From Bacteroidota bacterium (lineage in GTDB: Bacteria; Bacteroidota; Bacteroidia; Chitinophagales; Chitinophagaceae): a DNA stretch of 40,515 bases. Position numbers and translations under genes: made by a program. Below the pieces are notes generated by a model. That model had not been told where the DNA came from. It saw only the letters and a program-made list of their open reading frames with translations, and searched no databases. Every line of letters begins with the position of its first letter. Positions within the stretch are counted from its first letter, which is position 1. Below are positions 1 to 7,799 of the stretch, piece after piece. The stretch lies in assembly GCA_013286485.1 (NCBI GenBank), contig JABDFN010000005.1:1-40515 (forward strand). Reading direction: 5' to 3'.

Positions 1-2
1 CG

Positions 3-341
3 GTAGCCTTGCAACTCGTCGTAGCGATTGGTTTTGTGGTGGTAATGATGCTGGTTTCTCATTTATTAGGCCCTAAAAGAAAAACTGATGATAAACTCGT
101 CAATTTCGAGAGCGGTATCCCTTCTGTAGGAAACGCCCGCCAACCGATGAGCGTAAAATATTTCCTCGTAGCTATTTTATTTGTGCTCTTTGACGTAGAA
201 GTAATTTTCTTCTATCCTTATGCAGTGAATTTTAAATACTTAGGAAAAGAAGGCTTTTATGAAGTAGTGATGTTCGTTGCTTTCTTTTTATGTGGTTTTA
301 TATATATAGTAAAGAAGGGCGCTATTGAATGGGAAGACTAG
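3..341 (+). CDS. nuoA: NADH-quinone oxidoreductase subunit A (partial at 5' end)
   Basis: Small membrane subunit of respiratory complex I, which couples NADH oxidation and quinone reduction to ion pumping across the inner membrane. Three hydrophobic segments are visible. The conserved loop with ESGIP and the acidic pair in FDVEVIFFYP identify NuoA. The reading frame is open to the left edge of the window and the first possible start is a TTG at position 9. The visible 110 residues are slightly shorter than usual (about 120-130), so the true start probably lies outside. It is the first gene of the nuo operon and lies 22 bases before nuoB. Confidence 0.93.
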   Translation, partial: VALQLVVAIGFVVVMMLVSHLLGPKRKTDDKLVNFESGIPSVGNARQPMSVKYFLVAILFVLFDVEVIFFYPYAVNFKYLGKEGFYEVVMFVAFFLCGFIYIVKKGAIEWED

Positions 342-363
342 TTTTGAATTTTAAATTTTAAAT
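342..363 (+). repeat. TTTTGAATTTT-type spacer phrase before nuoB
   Basis: The whole 22-base nuoA-nuoB gap is built from TTTTGAATTTTAAATTTTAA and ends directly at the nuoB ATG. Related phrases fill the gaps before nuoC, nuoF and nuoK. Function unknown. Confidence 0.5.
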
Positions 364-927
364 ATGCCTCGTCCGGTACAGTATAATACAAATGTAAAGA
401 TCGTGAAGATGCCAGATGGCTATTCCGGTGAGGGTTTTTTTGCTACGTCATTAGATAAAGTAGTGGGCCTTGCTCGTAAAAACTCTTTGTGGCCTTTGCC
501 ATTTGCAACCTCTTGTTGCGGCATTGAGTTTATGGCTACGATGGGTTCTCATTACGATTTGGCACGTTTTGGTTCTGAGCGCATGGGCTTTACACCCCGC
601 CAGTGCGATATGCTTTTAGTGGCAGGTACCATCGCTAAAAAAATGGGGCCCATTTTGCGCCAGGTATATTTGCAAATGGCAGAACCGCGTTGGGTAGTAG
701 CCATAGGTGCTTGTGCATCCAGCGGCGGTATATTTGATTCTTATCCTGTGCTGCAGGGTATAGACCAGGTGATACCGGTGGATGTATATGTACCCGGATG
801 CCCTCCACGTCCGGAAGGTATCATTGATGGTATCTTAAAATTGCAGGACCTCGTACAGAACGAAAGCCTGCGCAGAAGAACAGGCCCAAAGTATAAAGCA
901 CTTTTAGAAAGCTACGGAATACAATAA
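364..927 (+). CDS. nuoB: NADH-quinone oxidoreductase subunit B
   Basis: Peripheral-arm subunit of complex I that carries the terminal [4Fe-4S] cluster N2, the electron donor to quinone. The four cluster cysteines are visible: the adjacent pair C51-C52 in SCCGIEF, C117 in GACASSGG and C146 in VPGCPPRPEG. The 187-residue length is normal. The ATG at 364 follows an AT-rich spacer without a Shine-Dalgarno sequence, as is usual in Bacteroidota. It is co-directional with nuoA and nuoC. Confidence 0.97.
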   Translation: MPRPVQYNTNVKIVKMPDGYSGEGFFATSLDKVVGLARKNSLWPLPFATSCCGIEFMATMGSHYDLARFGSERMGFTPRQCDMLLVAGTIAKKMGPILRQVYLQMAEPRWVVAIGACASSGGIFDSYPVLQGIDQVIPVDVYVPGCPPRPEGIIDGILKLQDLVQNESLRRRTGPKYKALLESYGIQ

Positions 928-981
928 AAACACAAAGCCGAAAATCAAAACAACTTTTGGCTTTTTACTTTTGACTTTGAA
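928..981 (+). repeat. Hairpin plus TTTTGACTTT phrase before nuoC
   Basis: The 54-base nuoB-nuoC gap contains a small inverted repeat (CAAAA, loop CAAC, TTTTG, inside a wider AGCC/GGCT stem) followed by TTTTTACTTTTGACTTTGAA next to the nuoC start. The same arrangement, a hairpin followed by a TTTTGA phrase, occurs before nuoF. Confidence 0.5.
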
Positions 982-1485
982 ATGGCATTGACCAACGAAA
1001 TAATACAACAACGTTTAACAGAGAAATTTGGCGACCAGCTTACCGAATGGGCAATGCCTTATGGCATGCTTACATTCACAGCAGCTGCATCACTCAATTT
1101 AAAAGTGATGCAATTTTTGTTTGACGACGAGCAATTGCGTTTCCGCTTTCTTACAGATCTTACAGGCGTTCACTACCCTGACAGAAAAGGTGAAGAATTG
1201 AGTGTAGTGTATCATTTGCACAATATGCAGGACAATGTTCGCCTGCGCATGAAAATATATGTTCCGGTTGCAAAGCCCGATGTATTCACCGCTACTAAAT
1301 TATACGCTGGTGCTAATTGGATGGAACGTGAGACTTTTGATTTTTATGGCATCAACTTTGTCGGCCACCCTAATCTTATTCGCATACTGAATGTAGATGA
1401 GATGGATTATTTCCCGATGCGTAAAGAATATACGTTGGAAGATCCACAGCGCACCGACAAGGATGACGAAATGTTTGGAAGATAA
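982..1485 (+). CDS. nuoC: NADH-quinone oxidoreductase subunit C
   Basis: The 30-kDa-type peripheral subunit of complex I, which packs against NuoD and NuoB in the connecting module and binds no cofactor. The C-terminal family signature is clear: RETFDFYGINFVGHP, then RILN and PMRKEY. The 167-residue length is typical of an unfused NuoC; NuoC and NuoD are separate genes here. It ends 8 bases before nuoD. Confidence 0.96.
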   Translation: MALTNEIIQQRLTEKFGDQLTEWAMPYGMLTFTAAASLNLKVMQFLFDDEQLRFRFLTDLTGVHYPDRKGEELSVVYHLHNMQDNVRLRMKIYVPVAKPDVFTATKLYAGANWMERETFDFYGINFVGHPNLIRILNVDEMDYFPMRKEYTLEDPQRTDKDDEMFGR

Positions 1486-1493
1486 CAAAGAAT

Positions 1494-2744
1494 ATGACTG
1501 AATTACAGCAACACCAGCACCATATAAAACTTGCAGACGAATCGCTGCAAAAGCAAACCACTACGCTCAACCTGGGACCTACACACCCTGCTACTCATGG
1601 TGTCTTCCAGAATATCCTGGAGATAGATGGTGAGCGGGTGATGGAAGCCACACCAACCATAGGTTATATTCACCGCGCTTTTGAAAAAATTGCCGAACGC
1701 AGGCCTTATTACCAGGTTACACCACTTACAGACCGTTTAAATTATTGCTCGTCCCCTATCAACAATATGGGCTGGCACATGACCATAGAAAAATTACTGG
1801 GTGTAAAAACCCCTAAGCGTGTTGATTATCTCCGTGTCATCATCATGGAATTATCACGCATAGCCGACCACCTGGTTTGTAATTCTGTTATCGGCGTAGA
1901 TACAGGTGCACTTACTGTGTTTACTTATGTATTCCAGCAAAGAGAAGCTATCTACGAAATATTCGAAGAAGTATGTGGCTCACGTCTTACAACTAATATT
2001 GGTCGTGTAGGTGGTTTTGAACGTAATTTCTCAGCAGTTTCTTTTACCAAGCTGCATGCCTTTATGGAAACATTCCCCAAGGTGCTGAAAGAATTTGAGA
2101 ACCTGCTTGACCGTAACCGTATTTTCATGGATCGTTGTGTAGGGGCCGGACCCATCAGTGCTGAAAGAGCCTTAAGCTATGGCTTCACAGGCCCTAATCT
2201 TCGCGCAACAGGTGTTGATTATGATGTGCGTGTTGCACAACCTTATTGTTCTTACGAAGATTTTGATTTTAAAATACCCGTAGGTTCTGCCGGCGATGTA
2301 TATGATCGTTATTTAGTGCGCAACGGTGAAATGTGGCAGAGCTACAGCATCATAAAACAAGCAATTGAGAAGATCGAAAAAATAGAAAAAGAATTTCCAG
2401 AGCAGAAAGATGTTTTTTATGCGAAGGAGGCAGATCGTTTTCACTTACCTCCGAAAGAAGATGTGTACACCAAAATGGAAGCACTTATCTATCATTTTAA
2501 AATGGTGATGGGTGAAATAGATGCACCCGCAGGCGAAGTATATCATGCTGTAGAAGGTGGTAATGGCGAACTGGGTTTTTACCTGGTGAGTGATGGCGGG
2601 CGCACACCTTATCGTTTACATTTCCGCAGACCATGTTTTATTTATTATCAGGCTTATCCTGAAATGATCAAAGGTGGTTTGCTAAGTGATGCTATAATTG
2701 CTTTAAGTAGTTTAAATGTGATAGCGGGAGAACTGGACGCTTAA
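1494..2744 (+). CDS. nuoD: NADH-quinone oxidoreductase subunit D
   Basis: The 49-kDa-type subunit of complex I, homologous to the large subunit of [NiFe] hydrogenases, which forms the quinone pocket together with NuoB. The signature NLGPTHPATHGVF lies near residue 26. The central block SRIADHLVCNSVIGVDTGA and the C-terminal substrate loop are also present. The start at 1494 leaves a charged 25-residue N-terminal extension rich in Gln and His (LQQHQHHIK). The total of 416 residues is close to the usual size. Confidence 0.97.
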   Translation: MTELQQHQHHIKLADESLQKQTTTLNLGPTHPATHGVFQNILEIDGERVMEATPTIGYIHRAFEKIAERRPYYQVTPLTDRLNYCSSPINNMGWHMTIEKLLGVKTPKRVDYLRVIIMELSRIADHLVCNSVIGVDTGALTVFTYVFQQREAIYEIFEEVCGSRLTTNIGRVGGFERNFSAVSFTKLHAFMETFPKVLKEFENLLDRNRIFMDRCVGAGPISAERALSYGFTGPNLRATGVDYDVRVAQPYCSYEDFDFKIPVGSAGDVYDRYLVRNGEMWQSYSIIKQAIEKIEKIEKEFPEQKDVFYAKEADRFHLPPKEDVYTKMEALIYHFKMVMGEIDAPAGEVYHAVEGGNGELGFYLVSDGGRTPYRLHFRRPCFIYYQAYPEMIKGGLLSDAIIALSSLNVIAGELDA

Positions 2745-2759
2745 TAGATTATTATTGAA

Positions 2760-3263
2760 ATGACAATAAAATTTTCAGAAGAAAAACTGAACGCTGTAAA
2801 AGAACTCATCGCACGCTATCCTGAAGGAAAGCAGAAGAGTGCTTTGTTGCCCTTACTGCATATGGCGCAGGATGAATTTGGCGGCTGGCTGGACGTACCT
2901 GTAATGGACTACGTAGCAGAATTGCTAAGCATTGAGCCAATAGAAGTGTATGAGGTAGCTACTTTTTACAGCATGTTCAATATGAAACCTGTGGGGAAGT
3001 ACATGTTCGAAGTTTGTCAAACCGGCCCATGCATGGTGAATGGCAGTGATGATATTATTGATTACATCAAAAACAAATTGGGCATTACAGTGGGGCAAAC
3101 CACGCCTGACGGTATGTTCACTTTAAAAACAGTAGAGTGTCTCGGCGCTTGTGGCTATGCACCCATGATGCAATTAGGTAAAACGTACAGAGAACACTTA
3201 ACGAAAGAAAAAATAGACAGGATTATTGATGAATGCAGAAAAAACGCTTCAGTAAATAATTAA
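2760..3263 (+). CDS. nuoE: NADH-quinone oxidoreductase subunit E
   Basis: The 24-kDa-type, thioredoxin-fold subunit of the NADH-dehydrogenase module. It carries the [2Fe-2S] cluster N1a and works with NuoF. All four cluster cysteines are present: C86 and C91 in CQTGPC, C127 and C131 in CLGAC. The 167-residue length is normal. The next gene starts only 2 bases after the stop, and that gene is not nuoF. Confidence 0.96.
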   Translation: MTIKFSEEKLNAVKELIARYPEGKQKSALLPLLHMAQDEFGGWLDVPVMDYVAELLSIEPIEVYEVATFYSMFNMKPVGKYMFEVCQTGPCMVNGSDDIIDYIKNKLGITVGQTTPDGMFTLKTVECLGACGYAPMMQLGKTYREHLTKEKIDRIIDECRKNASVNN

Positions 3264-3265
3264 TT

Positions 3266-3682
3266 ATGCGCTATACCATAACTATATTTTTTCTGCTGTT
3301 TAGTTGCAACCTCATTGCACAAGATGATGCGGCTTTAAAAAAATCAATGGGCGATCTCAATGTAGCAATGCTGAAAAGAGATACAGTTGCAATAAAGAAA
3401 CTAATAGATGATAAAATAAAGTACGGTCATTCAAATGGTATGGTACAGAGCAGGCAGGAGATAATGAATGATATGTACAACGGCAAGTTGTTATACACAG
3501 ATATGAAGCAGACTGATATAGAGATGCAAAAAGAAGGAGATATAGCATTGGTACGGTCAAAAATGTTGATCGATGTGGCTATGAATAGCAAGGCAGTAGA
3601 ATTTAATTTGAGCGTATTACAGGTTTGGATGAAGAAGAAACAAGGTTGGATATTGCTAGCAAGGCAAAGCGGTAAAATGTAA
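3266..3682 (+). CDS. Secreted NTF2-like/DUF4440-type protein inside the nuo operon
   Basis: A 138-residue protein with a signal peptide (hydrophobic residues about 3-17, cleavage probably after LIA before QDD), so it should leave the cytoplasm. The mature part resembles the SnoaL/NTF2-like DUF4440 fold: an N-terminal helical segment, then GHSNG, an SRQEIM helix, and strands ending in VWMKKKQGWILLARQSGK. No catalytic motif can be named. It starts 2 bases after nuoE and is followed by a hairpin-containing spacer before nuoF, so it is probably co-transcribed with complex I. It is not a known complex I subunit. Its role is unknown; an assembly or periplasmic accessory function would be speculation. 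The family call is moderately sure. Confidence 0.75.
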   Translation: MRYTITIFFLLFSCNLIAQDDAALKKSMGDLNVAMLKRDTVAIKKLIDDKIKYGHSNGMVQSRQEIMNDMYNGKLLYTDMKQTDIEMQKEGDIALVRSKMLIDVAMNSKAVEFNLSVLQVWMKKKQGWILLARQSGKM

Positions 3683-3730
3683 TTCAAAACAAGGCTTTTG
3701 AATTTTGACTTTTGAATTTCGAATTAGGGT
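3681..3730 (+). repeat. Hairpin and TTTTGACTTTTGAATTT phrase before nuoF
   Basis: AATTCAAAA (3681-3689), loop CAAGGC, TTTTGAATT (3696-3704) form a perfect 9-bp stem, which overlaps the stop codon of the previous gene. TTGACTTTTGAATTTC follows. The stem has no trailing T-run of terminator type on the plus strand, so readthrough into nuoF is likely. Confidence 0.55.
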
Positions 3731-5089
3731 ATGGCAATAAAATTATTATTAGAGAACGCACACATAGAGGGCATTCGTAGCTACGATGTCTATCGCAAGC
3801 ATGGCGGTTACCGCTCTGTAGAGAAAGCGTTTAAAATGACGCCTGACGAAATAGTGGAAGAGGTGAAGAAGAGTGGCTTACGCGGACGTGGTGGTGCAGG
3901 TTTTCCTACCGGCTTGAAATGGAGCTTCCTGGCAAAACCTGAAGGCGTGCCTCGTCACCTGGTTTGTAATGCTGACGAATCAGAGCCCGGTACATTTAAA
4001 GACCGTTACCTGATGGAATTTCTCCCTCACTTATTGATAGAAGGTTTAATAGTGAGCAGTTTTGCGCTGAACAGTAATCATACATACATTTATATCCGTG
4101 GTGAATACGCATGGATAGTTGATATACTCGACCAGGCTATCGCTGAAGCAAAGAACAATGGCTGGCTCGGTAAAAATATTTTAGGCACGGGCTTCGATTG
4201 CGAAATTTATGTGCATCGTGGTGCAGGTGCTTATATCTGCGGCGAAGAAACAGCATTGATAGAAAGCCTGGAAGGAAAGCGCGGTAATCCGCGTATCAAA
4301 CCTCCTTTCCCTGCCGTACAAGGCGTATGGATGCGCCCTACTGTGGTAAACAATGTAGAAACATTAGCTGCTGTAGTCCCTATTATCAACAATGGTGGTG
4401 AGGCATATTCAAAAATTGGTATCGGCAAATCTACCGGCACTAAGCTATTGTCTGCTTGTGGTAATATCAACAAGCCGGGTATCTACGAAATAGATATGAC
4501 CTGCTCTGTTGAAGAATTTATTTATAGCGATGAATATTGTGGTGGTATCGCAAAAGGTAAAAAATTAAAAGCATGCATACCCGGCGGCTCTTCAGTACCT
4601 ATTCTTCCTGCTAACTTACTATTAAAGACAGCAAAAGGCGAAACACGTATCATGAGTTACGAAAGTTTAGCTGACGGCGGATTTGCTACAGGCTCAATGA
4701 TGGGCTCAGGTGGTTTTGAAGTGCTGGATGAAGATCAGTGTGTGGTGCGTCATACCATGTCACTGGCTCGTTTTTACAATCATGAAAGTTGCGGACAATG
4801 CAGCCCTTGCCGTGAAGGCACCGGCTGGATGTATAAAATACTGAAGAATTTAGAATACGGAAAAGGTAAGATGAGCGATATAGATCTGCTTTGGGATATA
4901 CAGCGCAAAATAGAAGGCAATACTATTTGTCCTCTCGGTGATGCTGCTGCATGGCCGGTTGCTGCTGCTATACGTCATTTCAGAGATGAATTTGAATGGC
5001 ATGTTTTAAATCCTGATGAATCGCAGAAAAGGAATTATGGTTTGGCACATTACGCCGATCCTATACATGTTCCGGCTGCTGTTGGGTAG
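3731..5089 (+). CDS. nuoF: NADH-quinone oxidoreductase subunit F
   Basis: The 51-kDa-type subunit that binds NADH and FMN and passes electrons to cluster N3, the entry point of complex I. The nucleotide-binding glycine-rich motif RGRGGAGFPTGLKW is at residues 51-64 and the FMN-site segment CNADESEPGTFKDR starts at 79. N3 cysteines are C354, C357 and C360 (SCGQCSPC) with C400 in CPLGDAA. The 452-residue length is normal. It is separated from nuoE by the secreted DUF4440-like gene and from nuoG by the GxxExxY cassette, both unusual insertions. Confidence 0.97.
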   Translation: MAIKLLLENAHIEGIRSYDVYRKHGGYRSVEKAFKMTPDEIVEEVKKSGLRGRGGAGFPTGLKWSFLAKPEGVPRHLVCNADESEPGTFKDRYLMEFLPHLLIEGLIVSSFALNSNHTYIYIRGEYAWIVDILDQAIAEAKNNGWLGKNILGTGFDCEIYVHRGAGAYICGEETALIESLEGKRGNPRIKPPFPAVQGVWMRPTVVNNVETLAAVVPIINNGGEAYSKIGIGKSTGTKLLSACGNINKPGIYEIDMTCSVEEFIYSDEYCGGIAKGKKLKACIPGGSSVPILPANLLLKTAKGETRIMSYESLADGGFATGSMMGSGGFEVLDEDQCVVRHTMSLARFYNHESCGQCSPCREGTGWMYKILKNLEYGKGKMSDIDLLWDIQRKIEGNTICPLGDAAAWPVAAAIRHFRDEFEWHVLNPDESQKRNYGLAHYADPIHVPAAVG

Positions 5090-5107
5090 TTGCTAATAAA
5101 GTTTGTT

Positions 5108-5138
5108 CTTTGCGATACTTAGCGTTCTTTGCGTTTAA
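5108..5138 (+). repeat. Left arm of CTTTGCG/CGCAAAG inverted repeat flanking the GxxExxY gene
   Basis: Three heptamer units lie about one helical turn apart: CTTTGCG at 5108-5114, CTTAGCG at 5118-5124 and CTTTGCG at 5127-5133, followed by TTTAA and the ATG of the GxxExxY gene. The reverse complement recurs after that gene. The left arm matches the left arm of the nuoM-nuoN element at 26 of 31 positions without gaps. Confidence 0.85.
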
Positions 5139-5144
5139 CCTTTT

Positions 5145-5522
5145 ATGACAGAAAACGAGATTTCAAATATTGTAATTGGTGAAGCAATAAATATTCACCA
5201 ACAATTAGGACCGGGATTATTAGAATCAGTATATGAAGAATGTTTAATTCACAAGCTGATAAAAAAGGAATTAGTAGTGGAAAGGCAAAAACCGATTCCA
5301 CTGATATTTGAAGAAATAAAATTGGAATGTGGATTTAGGTGTGATATTTTAATTGAGAAAAAAGTAATTATAGAAGTAAAAGCAGTAGACGCTTTAAATG
5401 ATATACACTTGGCACAAGTGCTAACCTATTTAAAGCTAACAGGAGTAAAACTAGGCTTATTGATGAATTTTAATGTCGTAAGAATGAAAGATGGAGTAAG
5501 AAGAGTAGTTAATAATTTATAA
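5145..5522 (+). CDS. GxxExxY family protein (PD-(D/E)xK nuclease-fold type)
   Basis: A 125-residue protein with the motif that names the GxxExxY family: G24-L-L-E27-S-V-Y30 within LGPGLLESVYEECL. The family belongs to the PD-(D/E)xK nuclease superfamily, and the expected acidic/lysine core is visible: D67 in FRCDIL and E77-x-K79 in IIEVKA, with Q91 in the following helix. No signal peptide or membrane segment is present. The activity of the family is not established to my knowledge. The gene sits between nuoF and nuoG, where it has no metabolic logic, and is AT-richer than its neighbours. Inverted CTTTGCG arrays bracket it, so it looks like an inserted cassette. Orientation matches the operon, so read-through into nuoG remains possible. 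Confidence 0.9.
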   Translation: MTENEISNIVIGEAINIHQQLGPGLLESVYEECLIHKLIKKELVVERQKPIPLIFEEIKLECGFRCDILIEKKVIIEVKAVDALNDIHLAQVLTYLKLTGVKLGLLMNFNVVRMKDGVRRVVNNL

Positions 5523-5524
5523 AC

Positions 5525-5563
5525 CGCAGAGGACGCAAAGTCTGACGCAAAGGAATCGCAAAG
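5525..5563 (+). repeat. Right arm of CTTTGCG/CGCAAAG inverted repeat flanking the GxxExxY gene
   Basis: Four heptamers in the inverted orientation: CGCAGAG 5525-5531, CGCAAAG 5534-5540, CGCAAAG 5546-5552 and CGCAAAG 5557-5563. The array begins two bases after the GxxExxY stop and ends three bases before the nuoG ATG, so it forms the entire leader of nuoG. Confidence 0.85.
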
Positions 5564-5566
5564 ATT

Positions 5567-6658
5567 ATGTCTGAGGTTCAAAAATTTAAGGTTACTATTG
5601 ACAATATAGCTGTCGAAGTCGCACCGGGCACAACCATCCTAAATGCAGCCCGTATGATAGGTGGCGACGTTACACCTCCTGCTATGTGCTATTATAGCAA
5701 GCTGCAGGATAGTGGTGGTAAGTGCCGCACTTGCCTGGTAGAGGTAAGCAAAGGTTCTGAAAAAGACCCACGCCCCATGCCCAAGCTGGTTGCCAGCTGC
5801 CGTACTACGGTAATGGATGGTATGGAAGTAAAAAACATTACTTCTGATAAAGTACTGGATGCAAGAAAGGGTGTAGTGGAATTTTTGTTAATGAACCATC
5901 CACTCGACTGCCCCGTTTGTGATCAGGCCGGTGAATGTGATCTACAGGATCTGAGCTACGAACACGGCACAGAAAAAACCCGCTACGAATTCGATCGCCG
6001 CACTTTTGAAAAAGAAGATATTGGCCCTTATATACAATTGCATATGACACGTTGCATACTCTGCTTCCGTTGTGTGTATACTGCTGACCAACTTACCAAT
6101 AAACGCCAGCATGGCATATTAGACCGGGGCGAGCATTCAGAAATAAGCACCTACCTCAGCAAATCTTTAGATAATGAATTTATCGGCAATGTAATTGATG
6201 TTTGTCCTGTTGGGGCATTAACTGATAAAACATTCCGTTTCAAAAATCGTGTATGGTTCACTAAAGCAGTGGATGCTCACCGCGACTGCCCTACATGCAG
6301 CGGCAAGGTTCGTTTATGGATGCGTGGTGAAGAAGTATTTAGAGTTACAGCCCGCAAAGACCAATGGGGTGAAGTGGAAGAATGGATATGTAACGATTGC
6401 CGTTTCCATAAAAAAGAAACTAAAGATTGGGTCATAGAAGGTCCAACAAAAATTCGTCGTAGCAGTGTTATGTCACAGAATCATTATATCAATGAAGTAG
6501 TGCCGCAACCCGAACTGATAAACGATGTGATCGGCAAAAACCCAAAACTATTATTTGATATACATAGCGAGAGTGATGTGAACAGGCCTGACGTAGATCT
6601 GTCAAAGATCGAGGGGCCCGCGCATTCAAATGATTTTAAAAAGAATAAACCGGAATAG
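5567..6658 (+). CDS. nuoG: NADH-quinone oxidoreductase subunit G, short form
   Basis: The 75-kDa-type iron-sulfur subunit of the complex I peripheral arm. Visible ligands, in order: [2Fe-2S] C41, C53, C56, C78; the His-ligated cluster H111, C115, C118, C124; a [4Fe-4S] set C163, C166, C169 with C213 (CPVGAL); and a further C241/C244 and C275/C278 set where other NuoG proteins carry the N7/molybdopterin-type cluster. The protein stops at 363 residues, whereas proteobacterial NuoG is about 900: the large molybdopterin-oxidoreductase-like domain is absent. Short NuoG is usual in Bacteroidota as far as I know, so this is not a local truncation. The charged tail after about residue 330 is low in recognisable structure. 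Confidence 0.95.
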   Translation: MSEVQKFKVTIDNIAVEVAPGTTILNAARMIGGDVTPPAMCYYSKLQDSGGKCRTCLVEVSKGSEKDPRPMPKLVASCRTTVMDGMEVKNITSDKVLDARKGVVEFLLMNHPLDCPVCDQAGECDLQDLSYEHGTEKTRYEFDRRTFEKEDIGPYIQLHMTRCILCFRCVYTADQLTNKRQHGILDRGEHSEISTYLSKSLDNEFIGNVIDVCPVGALTDKTFRFKNRVWFTKAVDAHRDCPTCSGKVRLWMRGEEVFRVTARKDQWGEVEEWICNDCRFHKKETKDWVIEGPTKIRRSSVMSQNHYINEVVPQPELINDVIGKNPKLLFDIHSESDVNRPDVDLSKIEGPAHSNDFKKNKPE

Positions 6659-6708
6659 CTGAGTGGAATTTATATATAAAGAAGACTGGAAAATTTTTAA
6701 CTAAAAAC

Positions 6709-6716
6709 TACTTTTG
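6709..6716 (+). promoter_or_regulatory. TAnnTTTG-type -7 box before nuoH
   Basis: TACTTTTG matches the Bacteroidota -7 consensus TAnnTTTG and ends 6 bases before the nuoH ATG at 6723. No convincing -33 TTTG element is visible at the right distance, so an internal promoter is only a possibility. Confidence 0.3.
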
Positions 6717-6722
6717 CGCCTT

Positions 6723-7793
6723 ATGCTGCTACTGCAGGTTGACATAGCGTTTATTATAGAAAAATTAATACTAATTACAGTGATCCTGTTGGGTTCATTA
6801 GGTATTGCCATGTACGCTACATGGGCAGAGCGTAAAGTGGCTGCTGTTATGCAGGACCGTCGCGGGCCTAACCGTGCTGGTCCATTTGGTATTTTACAAC
6901 CCCTTGCTGACGGTCTCAAACTCTTTATGAAAGAAGAGATCATCCCTGAACGTTCTACCCGCGTACTTTTTATATTAGGACCGTGTTTGGCTATGCTCAC
7001 TGCTTGTATGACAAGTGCAGTTGTTCCCTGGGGTCCTGATTTTACTTTATCTAACGGTCATATTGTTTCCCTGCAGGTAGCGGATATTAATATTGGCATC
7101 CTCTTCATATTTGGTGTAGTAAGTTTGGGTGTGTACGGCATTATGTTAGGTGGCTGGGCTTCTAATAACAAGTTCTCTTTATTAAGTAGTATACGTGCAG
7201 CATCTCAGGCTATTTCTTACGAACTGGCAATGGGCATCAGCCTCATCGCTTTACTCATGATGACAGGCTCTCTCAGCCTTCGCGAGATCGTTTCTCAACA
7301 GCATGGTTTTTGGGATGGGCATTGGTTCACATGGTATTTCTTTAAACAACCACTGGGCTTTTTAATATTCCTCGTTTGTGCATTCGCAGAATTGAACCGC
7401 GCACCTTTCGACCTGGCAGAAGCAGAAAGCGAATTGAACATGGGCTACCACCTGGAGTATTCTTCTATGAAACTCGGCTTCTACTTGTTTGCAGAATATG
7501 TGAACATGTTTGTAAGCTCTGCTATCATGGCTACACTCTTCTTTGGAGGGTACAATTTCCCGTTCATGGATGCAGTAGCACAGCATGTACCTGCATGGTT
7601 ATTTACCTTATTATGTGTAGGTGTTTTAATGACAAAAATTATTGGCTTTATACTCTTCTTCATGTTCGTACGCTGGACACTGCCACGTTTCCGCTACGAC
7701 CAGTTGATGCGTTTAGGCTGGAAATCATTGATACCATTGGCATTGGTGAATATGCTGATTACAGGAATTGTGATCTTGTGGGTACTTAAATAA
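6723..7793 (+). CDS. nuoH: NADH-quinone oxidoreductase subunit H
   Basis: Membrane subunit of complex I at the junction with the peripheral arm; it contributes to the quinone chamber. The signature loop AERKVAAVMQDRRGPNRAGP and the acidic loop FDLAEAESELNMGYHLEYSS are clear, and about eight hydrophobic helices are present. I prefer the ATG at 6723, which gives a 356-residue protein starting MLLLQVDIAF; a TTG nine bases upstream would add MRL. A 64-base gap separates it from nuoG. Confidence 0.96.
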   Translation: MLLLQVDIAFIIEKLILITVILLGSLGIAMYATWAERKVAAVMQDRRGPNRAGPFGILQPLADGLKLFMKEEIIPERSTRVLFILGPCLAMLTACMTSAVVPWGPDFTLSNGHIVSLQVADINIGILFIFGVVSLGVYGIMLGGWASNNKFSLLSSIRAASQAISYELAMGISLIALLMMTGSLSLREIVSQQHGFWDGHWFTWYFFKQPLGFLIFLVCAFAELNRAPFDLAEAESELNMGYHLEYSSMKLGFYLFAEYVNMFVSSAIMATLFFGGYNFPFMDAVAQHVPAWLFTLLCVGVLMTKIIGFILFFMFVRWTLPRFRYDQLMRLGWKSLIPLALVNMLITGIVILWVLK

Positions 7794-7799
7794 TAAACA

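Noticed and set aside
3681-3704. Hairpin before nuoF as an intrinsic terminator
   Set aside because: The stem is AT-rich and not followed by a T-run; stopping here would cut off essential nuo genes.
5108-5563. CTTTGCG arrays as a CRISPR array
   Set aside because: Units are 7 bases with 2-5 base gaps, arranged as inverted arms around a gene; no spacer-sized intervals or cas genes.
5567-6658. nuoG truncated by the neighbouring insertion
   Set aside because: The cassette lies upstream, the N-terminus is complete and the short form is usual for Bacteroidota as far as I know.
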